32,061 nt of DNA from CAYZTD01 sp964638155 (lineage in GTDB: Archaea; Thermoplasmatota; E2; DHVEG-1), in NCBI GenBank assembly GCA_964638155.1, contig CAZWYI010000025.1, positions 1-32,061 on the forward strand, written 5' to 3'. Shown in pieces: positions 24,115-32,037 of the stretch. The position numbers and the translations under genes are program-made. Every line of letters starts with the position of its first letter. Position 1 is the first letter of the stretch. The notes under the pieces are model-generated. The model was given only the letters and a program-made list of their open reading frames with translations. It made no database searches and was not told the origin of the DNA.

Positions 24115-25014
24115 TTAAGTTTTATCATTTTTAAAAGATTTTCTAGACGTAAGATAAATCCCTGTAAGAATTATTATCCCTCCACCAAATGTAAAAATGG
24201 AAGGGACCTCAGTAAATATTATAATTGCTAGAATTGTCGAGCCGATTGGTTCACCAAGTAGAGCAACAGATGCAACTGATGCTCTTATATATTTTAAAGA
24301 CCAGTTATATAAAGTGTGACCAAGTATTCCTGCAACAAATGCCATTAAGATAAGTATAGTATAATCTTCAATTTTTATTGTATAAGCTTTACTATTACTA
24401 AACATACACATAAAAAAGAGTACTACTGTAGCAATGGCATAAACAATAAAAGCATAAGATACAACTGATACTTTTTTTCTGATTTTTCTACCACCTAGAA
24501 TATATAGTCCAGCACATGCTCCTCCAATTATTGCAAGTATGTTTCCTTCTATACTATCAATTGTTAAAGGCCCTAGATCATAATTTCCTAGAACTAATAT
24601 TACAACTCCTATAAGAGAAATTATTATTCCTACAAGATTTATAATTGATAATTTTTCTTTTAAAAAATAATATGCAACTGGTGCGACAAGTATGGGATGT
24701 GCGGTAACTAATATTACAGAACTTGCAATAGAAGTATAATTTAGTGATGTAACCCATGTTGCAAAATGAATTGAAAGAATTATTCCTATTCCTATCATTA
24801 AAAGAAAGGTTCTTTTATCTAAACCAAAAATTTCTTCTCTATATTTTTTGTAGTATATTAAAAATGGTATAAGAAATAAAACAGTGAAAAGCAATCTATA
24901 AAAAGCAATATATGCTGGCGCCATTCCATTATTAAGAAGTATTCTAATAAAGATAGCTGCAAAGGATACAGAAGCAACTGATATTCCTAGCCCGAGTCCT
25001 GCTTTTTTATGCAT
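24115..25014 (-). CDS. EamA/DMT-family transporter
   Basis: About 299 residues with ten predicted transmembrane helices in two repeated halves, the standard drug/metabolite transporter (EamA) layout. Recognisable segments include APAYIAFYRLLFTVLFLIPF, HFATWVTSLNYTSIASSVIL in the first half and GHTLYNWSLKYIRASVASV with LLGEPIGSTILAIIIFTEVPS in the second, the repeat counterpart. The substrate is unknown: family members export amino acids, nucleobases and other small molecules. ATG 25014 is preferred over an in-frame TTG at 25020. A TATA-like element about 32 bases upstream suggests a near-leaderless transcript. It is divergent from mobB across an 83-base region holding an inverted repeat. Confidence 0.9.
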   Translation of the reverse strand: MHKKAGLGLGISVASVSFAAIFIRILLNNGMAPAYIAFYRLLFTVLFLIPFLIYYKKYREEIFGLDKRTFLLMIGIGIILSIHFATWVTSLNYTSIASSVILVTAHPILVAPVAYYFLKEKLSIINLVGIIISLIGVVILVLGNYDLGPLTIDSIEGNILAIIGGACAGLYILGGRKIRKKVSVVSYAFIVYAIATVVLFFMCMFSNSKAYTIKIEDYTILILMAFVAGILGHTLYNWSLKYIRASVASVALLGEPIGSTILAIIIFTEVPSIFTFGGGIIILTGIYLTSRKSFKNDKT

Positions 25015-25051
25015 AAACAATTTTTTGTTAACCTATGTGTATATTTTGTTT

Positions 25052-25070
25052 TTATGGTTTTTTACCATAA
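25052..25070. repeat. Inverted repeat in the eamA-mobB divergent promoter region
   Basis: TTATGGT (25052-25058) and ACCATAA (25064-25070) are exact reverse complements around TTTTT. It is centred between two divergent genes, about 40 bases from either start, so it is positioned to act as an operator. It is too AT-rich to be a convincing RNA hairpin. Confidence 0.4.
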
Positions 25071-25103
25071 GAGTTAAATGATAATTTTTTTTATTAATTT
25101 TTG

Positions 25104-25556
25104 ATGAAAGAGCCATTTGTGATTGGATTATATGGATATTCTAATAGTGGTAAAACAAGTCTTTTAGTTGATCTTATAAAACATTTTAAATCAAAAAATT
25201 TTAAGGTTTCATCTGTTAAGATAACAGACAAAAAAATAGGTTTTGATACACCAGGTAAAGACTCATATAAATATGGAAACGCTGGTTCAGATCTAGTTGT
25301 TTTATCATCATCAATTGAAACTGGTTTTTTAATAAAAGAAAAAAATTCTATTAATGAAATTGTATCTAAAATTAAAAAATTAGATGATTTTGATATAATA
25401 TTTATAGAGGGTGCAAATGATAAAAAAACACCAAAGATTAGATTAGGTGATATCGAAGAAAGAGAAAATACAATCCACTCATATTATGGTGATTTTTTAA
25501 GACTAGTAAATGTTATAACTGAACATTTGAATAAGAGGATTGAAAAAAATGAGTGA
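25104..25556 (+). CDS. mobB: Molybdopterin-guanine dinucleotide biosynthesis protein B
   Basis: 150 residues from ATG 25104 (a TTG directly before it is also in frame). MobB is a small P-loop GTPase that assists formation of guanine dinucleotide forms of the molybdenum cofactor. The P-loop GLYGYSNSGKTSLL is at the N-terminus, followed by KVSSVKITDKKIGFDTPGKDSYKYGNAGS, the family switch region with its D-T-x-GKDSY pattern, and by DFDIIFIEGANDKKTPKIRLG, the FIEG motif. No ribosome site precedes the start, consistent with a leaderless message. mobA is not in the window. Its presence suggests a need for a dinucleotide pterin cofactor besides the tungstopterin enzyme encoded nearby. Confidence 0.92.
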   Translation: MKEPFVIGLYGYSNSGKTSLLVDLIKHFKSKNFKVSSVKITDKKIGFDTPGKDSYKYGNAGSDLVVLSSSIETGFLIKEKNSINEIVSKIKKLDDFDIIFIEGANDKKTPKIRLGDIEERENTIHSYYGDFLRLVNVITEHLNKRIEKNE

Positions 25557-25698
25557 AATAAAAATTATGGTTAATGGAAAAAATATTCCTTTGTCTGAAT
25601 TTCCTGAAGATATTATTAGAAATGTAACTATTGGAATGTTAAAATCTTTAAAAGGTGTAGATGAGATAAATAGTTTTAAAATAGAATTTGAAAAATAA
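25549..25698 (+). CDS. 49-residue protein coupled to mobB
   Basis: Overlaps the mobB stop by 8 bases and starts at ATG after GAGGATTGA, so it looks translated and coupled. The product starts MSEIKIMVNGKNIPL and continues with a helix (SEFPEDIIRNVTIGMLKSLKG) and a final strand (INSFKIEFEK). The beta-hairpin, helix, strand order is compact enough to fold, with no cysteine or Gly-Gly tail, so it is not a sulfur carrier. I do not recognise it. A role in molybdenum cofactor synthesis is suggested only by position. Confidence 0.65.
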   Translation: MSEIKIMVNGKNIPLSEFPEDIIRNVTIGMLKSLKGVDEINSFKIEFEK

Positions 25699-25702
25699 TT
25701 TT

Positions 25703-26422
25703 TTATTTTTTAAGTGAATAAATTATCCTGTCAGTATCTTTTCCCTTTGTTTCTCTTTTTATTTTATCGATTTCTGGTATTTCACTAATGTTTTTTACAT
25801 GTGTTCCCGCACAAGGACATACATCAAAATCTTTTATTTCTACAATTCTTAATTTTTTTATAAATTTTGGTAGAAGATCTAGGTTTGCTCTTTTGTTGTC
25901 TATTCTTTTTTCAAGGCTTTCTCTTTGTTCTTCATAGATTGATATAGGTTGGTCTTTTGAAACAATTTCATTGAATTTATCTTTAATTTTTTCTAAATCC
26001 TCATCTGTAAATCTTGCTGGTTTAAAATCAACTCTTGAGTAATCTTGATGTATCTGATTTCCCACAGTCCTAGCTTTATAATCATCAAAAATAATTCCTG
26101 AAAGGATGTGTTGAGCGGTATGCATTTTCATATGATCATATCGTTTATCCCAATCTAATTTTGCGTGTATTTTTGTTCCAACTTCAGGTTTTCCGCCTTC
26201 GATTATATGTTTTATTGTGTTGCCTTTTTTTACTACTTCTTTTATTTTTGATTCTTTTCCGTTCCACTTAATTATTCCAGTATCACTAGGCTGCCCTCCA
26301 CCTTTTGGATAAAAGGCTGTTTTATCAAGTACGATATAGTTTTTTTTGTTTTTTGTAACAGTTGCGTCAAACTCTTTGATATAGTTTGAATCTATGTCTT
26401 TCATGTAGAGTAGTTCTGTCAT
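25703..26422 (-). CDS. alaX: Alanyl-tRNA editing protein AlaX
   Basis: 239 residues, medium AlaX form: an N-terminal glycine-rich module (AFYPKGGGQPSDTG) and the editing domain, without the synthetase or C-Ala parts of AlaRS. It hydrolyses Ser (or Gly) wrongly attached to tRNA-Ala. The zinc ligands are intact: H101 and H105 in HTAQHILSG, and C204 and H208 in CAGTHVKN. It acts in trans in the cytoplasm. The gene is convergent with the mobB pair, with 4 bases between stops. No ribosome site is seen before the ATG, so the message may be leaderless. Confidence 0.93.
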   Translation of the reverse strand: MTELLYMKDIDSNYIKEFDATVTKNKKNYIVLDKTAFYPKGGGQPSDTGIIKWNGKESKIKEVVKKGNTIKHIIEGGKPEVGTKIHAKLDWDKRYDHMKMHTAQHILSGIIFDDYKARTVGNQIHQDYSRVDFKPARFTDEDLEKIKDKFNEIVSKDQPISIYEEQRESLEKRIDNKRANLDLLPKFIKKLRIVEIKDFDVCPCAGTHVKNISEIPEIDKIKRETKGKDTDRIIYSLKK

Positions 26423-26478
26423 ATTTATTGAAAAGTAGTATGTGTTTTATGTATTTTTTTGTTTATCTTTAACAACTT

Positions 26479-26492
26479 AATCTTATAAGATT
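26479..26492. repeat. 14-bp perfect palindrome AATCTTATAAGATT
   Basis: Self-complementary without a loop, so more like a dimeric regulator site than an RNA hairpin, although a T-tract follows on the plus strand. It lies 57-70 bases upstream of alaX and some 50 bases before the TATA-like box of the surface-protein gene, and could serve either. Confidence 0.4.
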
Positions 26493-26537
26493 TTTTTATA
26501 GTGTCTTCTCTAATAATATACTTTAAAAAAAAGCAAA

Positions 26538-26546
26538 TATTATAAG
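26538..26546 (+). promoter_or_regulatory. TATA-like box for the beta-helix surface protein gene
   Basis: TATTATAAG preceded by a purine-rich AAGCAAA that could serve as BRE. Predicted transcription start is near 26568-26572, just before a GC-richer patch (CGCATTCCGGCAG), giving a long leader. Confidence 0.4.
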
Positions 26547-26576
26547 TTAGCCTTTAATTTCGCATTCCGGCAGAAG

Positions 26577-26594
26577 TTTCGAAGGTAATCGAAA
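26577..26594 (+). repeat. TTTCGA/TCGAAA hairpin in the leader
   Basis: A six-base stem (26577-26582 with 26589-26594) around AGGTAA. The loop contains a GGTAA element that could act as a ribosome site for the tiny ATG ORF at 26597, which the stem would mask. TTTCGA words recur at 26669-26673 (TTTCG) and at 31055-31060 upstream of the next surface gene. Confidence 0.3.
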
Positions 26595-26705
26595 AGATGA
26601 AAAAATAATTTAGGGGAGATAAAATTATTATCTATCATATTTTTTTGTTGTTTAGAATAAATTGGTCTTTTCGAGCCAAAATGTTACTTTCTATAATCAT
26701 AATTT

Positions 26706-26712
26706 GAGGTGA
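26706..26712 (+). promoter_or_regulatory. Strong ribosome binding site GAGGTGA with no normal start codon after it
   Basis: A perfect match to the site used by other genes here (for example 4982-4988). Four bases on, the in-frame codon is ATC (26717), not ATG, GTG or TTG. The next conventional in-frame start is ATG 26777, 65 bases away and without a ribosome site. Confidence 0.6.
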
Positions 26713-26776
26713 AAAAATCTTTAATAAATTTGAAAATAAAGAAAAAATAAAAGCTGGTAAAAAAACGTCCTGGTTA

Positions 26777-29700
26777 ATGGTATCTATCTTTTTTTTAGGG
26801 TTGTTTTTAGTTCTATTTTCTCAAATAGTAGGAGCAAGTTCCTCTTTTACTGTAGGTGAAAGTGGCAGTGGAGCGGATTACACATCAATTCAAGATGCTA
26901 TAGATGCATCTAGTAATGGAGATACTGTCTATGTCTGGAATGGAACATACCGTGAAAATGTCATTTTAAATAAAGGCATAACTTTAGATGCTAATTCATC
27001 AGCAGTTTTGGATGGTATGGGCGGCTATGCGATGAATGTAACTGCAAATGATACTCTAGTAAAAGAAATCACTATAGACAATACATCAACAGGTAGCGGT
27101 ATTGGCATCTATGTTTATAACTCATCTTGTATACTTCATAACGTAACAATAGATAATGTAAATATAAATGACTCCTCAACTTCTATTGCAGTTGATAATG
27201 CAAACTACTGTAATATTACAAATTCTACTATTGAAAATTCACATGCAGGTATTGCTTTTGGATTTGGAAATATACATGGGATTGTACCGAGTAGTCATTG
27301 TACTAATTGTAATATATCACACAATACAATTAGAAATATTAGCAGTCAGCCCGCAGGTCTATTTCTCTATAATTCTAGTAGTAATGAGATATATGATAAT
27401 ACAATATATAACATAACAGATCCAGACTCCTCTGGTATATTTCTTCATACTTATTGTAATAATAACAATATAAAGTCTAATACAGTATATGATGCTTCTG
27501 TAGCAGGACTTGTGATTCATAATTCATCATGTAGTAACAATGTGTCCTCAAACTATTTTTATAACAACTCGTGGGGTATTTATATACAAGTTTCTTCAAA
27601 TGAAAACAATATCTCTTCAAATTATATTTACAATAATTCCAATAATGGTATCCTTATTCAGTTATCTTCTAATGGAAATAATATTGCTTCGAATCACGTT
27701 TATGATAACACTGCTAAAGGAATTTATATAAAATCTTCAACCAACAGTAATTTAACAAGTAATATTTGCTATAGTAGTCCATATAATATATATCTAGAAG
27801 ACGGGGCAAATAATACTTTATTATCAGAAAACAACTGTACAGATGCTTCTGTTTATAGTATATTTATTAAAAACTCTAGTCTCAATACTTTAGAAAATAA
27901 CGAGGTAAATAGCAATAATTTAGGTATTTTCCTTTATGATGATTCTAATAATAATACATTAACAAATAACAACTGCAACAATAATGCTGCAGAAGGACTT
28001 TATATCCGCAGTTCTGATGATAACAATCTGACGGGTAATACCTGTGAAAATAACAGCGTAGGTATCTATCTAAGGGATTACTCAAGTAATAATAATCTAA
28101 CAAATAATGAATGTCATGATAATAGCAATTATGATATCTATTTGAATAAGGGATGTAACTATAATATTTTATCAGGCAACAATTGTACCAGTTCAAGTGG
28201 AAGTACAGGTATTTATGTTAATGATGGAGGAGCTGCTCAAGTTGATAGTGAATATAATACATTGATTAACAATATCTGCAATGGAGATGACTCAAGACAG
28301 ACAGGTATCATGATACATAGTTCAAATAATACGTTAACAAATAACACTTGTAATGACAACACTTATGGTATATATGTAACATCTTCAGATGATCTTGACA
28401 TTGAAAATAATACATGTAACAGTAACGGAAACCATGGAATTTATCTTGTAGGTTCCTCAAGAAACAACCTAACAAATAACACTTTTTCTAATAATTATTA
28501 TCAAGGTATTTTTCTAAAAAATGATGGAAGCGATTTTAACAATATAACAAACAACACTTGTACTTTCAACGAGATTGGTATAAAACTTTTAACAAACTGT
28601 AACAACAACATTATAACAGGAAACAATTTCAGCAGTAACACATACGGAGCCTATTTAGAAGATTCCAACAACAACACGATATACAACAATAAATTCATGG
28701 ATAATACCAATAATGCTTGGGATAACACAAACAATACATGGAATACAACAAGGTCTTTACAAACAAATATTGTAAATGGATTATGTCTTGGCGGTAACTA
28801 TTATGATGATTACACTGGATCTGATACAAATGGAGATTGCTTAGGAAACTCAAACTATAACATACCTGGAGGGAACAGTAGTGTAGATGAACTTCCATTA
28901 ACTGGAGAAATGAACTCAATCTATGTGGATGATGATTTTACAGCAGCAACTTTTGGATGGCATACATTCAGATGGGATAATATACAAGGGGCAATAGATA
29001 ACTCAACATCAGGATACACAGTTTATGTATGGGCTGGAACCTACTATGAAAATGTGGATGTTGACAAAACAATATCTATAGTTGGAAACAGCTCAAACTC
29101 TTGTATAGTTAATTCTTCATCTAATGATCATGTAATCTATGTCGATTCAAACTGGGTAAATATTAGTGGTTTAACCGCTGAAAATGGATCAGGAAATAAT
29201 AAAATAGGTTTTTACGTAAATGTTGTAGAAAACGTGACAATAAGCTCATGTAATGCAAACAATAACCTTTATGGATTTTGGATTACTTCTGCAAATAACA
29301 ATAATTTCAACAACAATACTGTATATAACAATGAAAATAATGGTTATCACTTAACCTCCTCATCAAATAATACAATAGAGAACAATCAGATTTATAATCA
29401 GAGTAATGCGCCATACTCAGGTATTTGTCTTACCTTATCTTCTAATAATAACTCGGTAACTCTAAATTCAATTTATTATAATTATCATGGCATTAAGACT
29501 GTAGCATCCTCATTTAATAACACATTCTGTAAAAACAATATTTACAACAATTCAGATGCGGGTATAAGATTAGAATCAACAGTAGAAAATAACATGATAT
29601 ATCATAACAATATCTATAATAATACTAATTACAATGGTTGGGATAACTCAGAAAATAATAACACTTGGTATAATACAAATCTTAATGAGGGAAACTACTG

Positions 29701-30934
29701 GGGTGATTACGATGAATCAAGTGAAGGAGCATACGACAACGACTCAAATGGTATTGCAGATGATCAGTACAATTTAACTTTTCTTAATGATAACAATGAT
29801 ACCTATCCTTTGATGTCCAGTTATGATAATTATTACATTCTAACGTTAACTAATGTACCAAGTTCTGTAACCGAAACTAATACTTTTTCAGTAATCGTTA
29901 AAACACAAGGTGGCACACCTGTTCAAGAAGCTACAGTAACTATTCAAGGAGATAGTGACACGACAGATTCAGATGGTCAGGCAACCTTAACTGCTCCATC
30001 TGTAAGTTCGGATTCTTCTAAAACTATAACTGCTACTAAGATTGGATATACTTCAGCATCAGATAGCATTACTGTTTTTAACTCCGGCGGTGGCGGGTCT
30101 CCAGGTGGAGGAACTCCATCACTCCCTAGCAATACTGCTCCAGTAGCTGATGCTAATGGGCCTTATAGTGGAATTGTTGGAGAAACTATTAGTTTTGATG
30201 CATCAGGTAGTAGTGATACAGACGATGATAGCTTGACTTATAATTGGGATTTTGGAGACGGAAATAGTGGTAGTAGTGAGACTACTACTCATACTTATTC
30301 ATCTGCAAATTTATATACAGTGACTCTTACAGTCAGTGATGGAACCGATACATCAACAGAAACAACCACTGCAAATATTTCTGAGGCACCTGATCAGGAT
30401 GCTGATGGAGATGGTTATACAGATGATATGGAGGAATCATATGGTACAAACTCGACAAATGCTACACAAACTCCACTTGACACTGATGGTGATGGTATAC
30501 CAGATGAGGATTCACCAGATGGTAAATATACAGGAGATGCTGATGATGATAATGATGGACTTACAGATTCTCAAGAAAATAAAGTTGGTTCAGATCCAAA
30601 AGATGATAGTGATGTAGTATCAATGGAAAATAAAGATGGTTTCCTTGTTGACACCGATGGCGATGGAAAGGTAGATACCTATTATAATCCTAATACAAAT
30701 ATTGAGACGAATGTATCAAAAACAAACGATAATGGATTTTTAGTTGATGAAGATGATGATGGTAACTGGGATTACACATATTACCCAGAAACAGGGTCAT
30801 CTGAAAAATACACAGTCGAAGAAAAACAAAAATTAGATGATGAAACTCCATGGCCGATGATTGCTATCATACTAATTATCATCGTAATACTAGCAATTAT
30901 TGTATTATATAAATTAGGTTATCTCAAATTTTAA
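26777..30934 (+). CDS. Giant NosD-type beta-helix / PKD / TSP3 surface protein
   Basis: 1385 residues from ATG 26777. A hydrophobic signal peptide ends at VGAS. Two right-handed parallel beta-helix (NosD/pectin-lyase-like) modules follow: residues ~24-713 and ~714-1015, each opening with the same ADYTSIQDAID / WDNIQGAID ... VYVWNGTYRENV type segment. Then come an Ig/carboxypeptidase-regulatory-like domain (~1018-1100), a Gly/Pro linker, a PKD domain (~1121-1203, with YNWDFGDG), Asp-rich thrombospondin type 3 repeats (~1206-1290) and a C-terminal membrane helix (~1359-1380). Sequons are abundant. It probably binds or acts on surface or environmental polysaccharide; no catalytic residues could be assigned. 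The coding frame stays open upstream to 26708, and starting at ATC 26717 would add a basic signal-peptide N-region (KFENKEKIKAGKKTSW). Confidence 0.88.
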   Translation: MVSIFFLGLFLVLFSQIVGASSSFTVGESGSGADYTSIQDAIDASSNGDTVYVWNGTYRENVILNKGITLDANSSAVLDGMGGYAMNVTANDTLVKEITIDNTSTGSGIGIYVYNSSCILHNVTIDNVNINDSSTSIAVDNANYCNITNSTIENSHAGIAFGFGNIHGIVPSSHCTNCNISHNTIRNISSQPAGLFLYNSSSNEIYDNTIYNITDPDSSGIFLHTYCNNNNIKSNTVYDASVAGLVIHNSSCSNNVSSNYFYNNSWGIYIQVSSNENNISSNYIYNNSNNGILIQLSSNGNNIASNHVYDNTAKGIYIKSSTNSNLTSNICYSSPYNIYLEDGANNTLLSENNCTDASVYSIFIKNSSLNTLENNEVNSNNLGIFLYDDSNNNTLTNNNCNNNAAEGLYIRSSDDNNLTGNTCENNSVGIYLRDYSSNNNLTNNECHDNSNYDIYLNKGCNYNILSGNNCTSSSGSTGIYVNDGGAAQVDSEYNTLINNICNGDDSRQTGIMIHSSNNTLTNNTCNDNTYGIYVTSSDDLDIENNTCNSNGNHGIYLVGSSRNNLTNNTFSNNYYQGIFLKNDGSDFNNITNNTCTFNEIGIKLLTNCNNNIITGNNFSSNTYGAYLEDSNNNTIYNNKFMDNTNNAWDNTNNTWNTTRSLQTNIVNGLCLGGNYYDDYTGSDTNGDCLGNSNYNIPGGNSSVDELPLTGEMNSIYVDDDFTAATFGWHTFRWDNIQGAIDNSTSGYTVYVWAGTYYENVDVDKTISIVGNSSNSCIVNSSSNDHVIYVDSNWVNISGLTAENGSGNNKIGFYVNVVENVTISSCNANNNLYGFWITSANNNNFNNNTVYNNENNGYHLTSSSNNTIENNQIYNQSNAPYSGICLTLSSNNNSVTLNSIYYNYHGIKTVASSFNNTFCKNNIYNNSDAGIRLESTVENNMIYHNNIYNNTNYNGWDNSENNNTWYNTNLNEGNYWGDYDESSEGAYDNDSNGIADDQYNLTFLNDNNDTYPLMSSYDNYYILTLTNVPSSVTETNTFSVIVKTQGGTPVQEATVTIQGDSDTTDSDGQATLTAPSVSSDSSKTITATKIGYTSASDSITVFNSGGGGSPGGGTPSLPSNTAPVADANGPYSGIVGETISFDASGSSDTDDDSLTYNWDFGDGNSGSSETTTHTYSSANLYTVTLTVSDGTDTSTETTTANISEAPDQDADGDGYTDDMEESYGTNSTNATQTPLDTDGDGIPDEDSPDGKYTGDADDDNDGLTDSQENKVGSDPKDDSDVVSMENKDGFLVDTDGDGKVDTYYNPNTNIETNVSKTNDNGFLVDEDDDGNWDYTYYPETGSSEKYTVEEKQKLDDETPWPMIAIILIIIVILAIIVLYKLGYLKF
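27900..28680 (+). repeat. Degenerate beta-helix coil repeats with an Asn/Cys ladder
   Basis: Within the surface-protein gene, about 22-26-codon units repeat with the pattern NNTLTNNxCxxNxxGIYLxSS. Cys occupies the same place in many successive coils (NNNC, GNTC, NNEC, GNNC, NNIC, NNTC twice, and NNTC again after a coil with Phe). The repeats are seen by protein pattern; DNA identity is low. Confidence 0.7.
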
Positions 30935-30990
30935 TAAAAATTTTGAGAAAAAAACCATCTTTTTTTTTTATTTTTTGTGATTTTTTTAAT
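30923..30990 (+). terminator. Hairpin plus T-tracts after the surface protein gene
   Basis: CTCAAATTTT (30923-30932) pairs with AAAATTTTGAG (30937-30947) with one bulged T, overlapping the stop codon. Long T-runs at 30960-30969 and 30981-30987 follow. The arrangement is a good terminator candidate. Confidence 0.55.
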
Positions 30991-31089
30991 AAAGTTTATT
31001 AAAAATAACTTACCTTCATGGCTTAAGGATGAACATTCAATATAGGATGTGTTCTTTCGAAAGTGAATAATGATGAAGGTGAGGAGAAA

Positions 31090-32037
31090 ATGAAAGAAAT
31101 AATTTCTAAAATCAAGGCAGATGTTATAGCTGTTTCTGTTGCAATATTGCTGGTTTTTACAATATTTTCATCAGTTTTTGTTTTAACAGCAGATAGCTTA
31201 GAACCAAATAATTTATATGAAGATGAAACACTAAAATTAGATTCGCAGGAAGATGGATATCATATCAAAAAATTAACAAGTAATGTTTTTCTTGAAATTT
31301 ACAATCAAATATTTCCTGTTGATTATGCTACAAAAAACTTTTCTTTTATTTCGGGTAATGAGAAACTAGTTCTAAGAATAGATCACACTGGTCTGCCATA
31401 TGCAGCGATAGAGCAAATACGATTAACAAAGGAAAATGTGATAATTCCCATAGATAGCGCCTGTTTTGTTGAAACAAATAAAGATATTGAAGAGGATTTA
31501 ATTGAAAAAGATTTAGATGTAGTTGTTGCTCATCAACAAACTATTGAAATAATTTGGGATTTGACAGATCAACCTGAAGGATTTTTTACTATGGAGATGA
31601 CTGCAAATGAATATGGTAGAGGAGATCCTCTGTCCTGGAATGGAGGTATGTATATATTAGGATCAAATTATGGTTCTCCTAAAATCGACGGAAAATTAGA
31701 TGATTTCACGAAATCTCCAATTTATTCGCCTATCTGGCGTCCTGACTCAGGTCATCCAGATGGTGTTACAAATGTTTATATATGTGATGATGAAAATAAT
31801 GTGTATTTTGGTTTTGATATAACTTGTGACAATACCAATGATATCGGTGAAGATTGGTTTAAACTAATAATTGGTGAAATGGATTTTTATGTCGATGATT
31901 TTGATGAGGAGTATGGGATAATGAATTTTAGAAATACAGAGTCTGTTAGTTACAAACATCAAGTAGTTGAGATGAGTATTCCTAAAAATGTTTTGAATGA
32001 TAAAGTTATAGAGGACTTTGAAAAACCCCTATTATAG
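31090..32037 (+). CDS. Membrane-anchored extracytoplasmic protein with possible CBM9-like tail
   Basis: 315 residues from ATG 31090, which is preceded by GGTGAGGAG; an in-frame GTG at 31063 has no ribosome site. An N-terminal hydrophobic segment (VIAVSVAILLVFTIFSSVFV) exports and probably anchors it. The first domain (~40-190) is beta-rich and unrecognised. The second, from GSPKIDGKLDDFTKSPIYSP through VYICDDENNVYFGFDITCDN and EDWFKLIIGEMDFYVDDFD, resembles CBM9/DOMON-type beta sandwiches that bind sugars or haem. The C-terminus EMSIPKNVLNDKVIEDFE stops at TAG where that fold normally has one or two more strands, so the end may be shortened. It follows the giant surface protein and may share its pathway. 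Confidence 0.75.
   Translation: MKEIISKIKADVIAVSVAILLVFTIFSSVFVLTADSLEPNNLYEDETLKLDSQEDGYHIKKLTSNVFLEIYNQIFPVDYATKNFSFISGNEKLVLRIDHTGLPYAAIEQIRLTKENVIIPIDSACFVETNKDIEEDLIEKDLDVVVAHQQTIEIIWDLTDQPEGFFTMEMTANEYGRGDPLSWNGGMYILGSNYGSPKIDGKLDDFTKSPIYSPIWRPDSGHPDGVTNVYICDDENNVYFGFDITCDNTNDIGEDWFKLIIGEMDFYVDDFDEEYGIMNFRNTESVSYKHQVVEMSIPKNVLNDKVIEDFEKPLL

Larger units (their letters stand above)
26423..26776. other. 354-base intergenic leader region without a convincing gene
   Basis: The longest gene-free stretch. It holds a 14-bp palindrome (26479-26492), a TATA-like box (26538-26546), a TTTCGA hairpin (26577-26594), two short in-frame peptides (ATG at 26597 with three sense codons; ATG at 26681 with eight) and a strong GAGGTGA (26706-26712). 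If the TATA box is used, the surface-protein message would have a leader of about 140-210 bases, long for an archaeon. No tRNA-like or known riboswitch pattern is evident. Confidence 0.6.

Noticed and set aside
26560..26600. GC-richer patch considered as a tRNA or riboswitch piece
   Set aside because: No cloverleaf, no T-loop GTTCGA pattern with matching stems, and the only pairing found is a six-base hairpin.
26597..26776. Reading the whole upstream frame as a frameshifted or stop-interrupted N-terminus of the surface protein
   Set aside because: The translated residues between the stops do not resemble a domain, and in-frame placement has a one-in-three chance for each element. Kept only as a weak alternative.
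27100..28700. Direct repeats considered as a CRISPR array
   Set aside because: The repeats are degenerate, coding in one frame, and lack identical repeats with unique spacers.
27945..28919. Long open frames rich in Tyr, His and Cys on the minus strand within the beta-helix gene
   Set aside because: They are shadows of the repetitive AAT/ACA-rich coding sequence, with composition unlike a real protein and no ribosome site.
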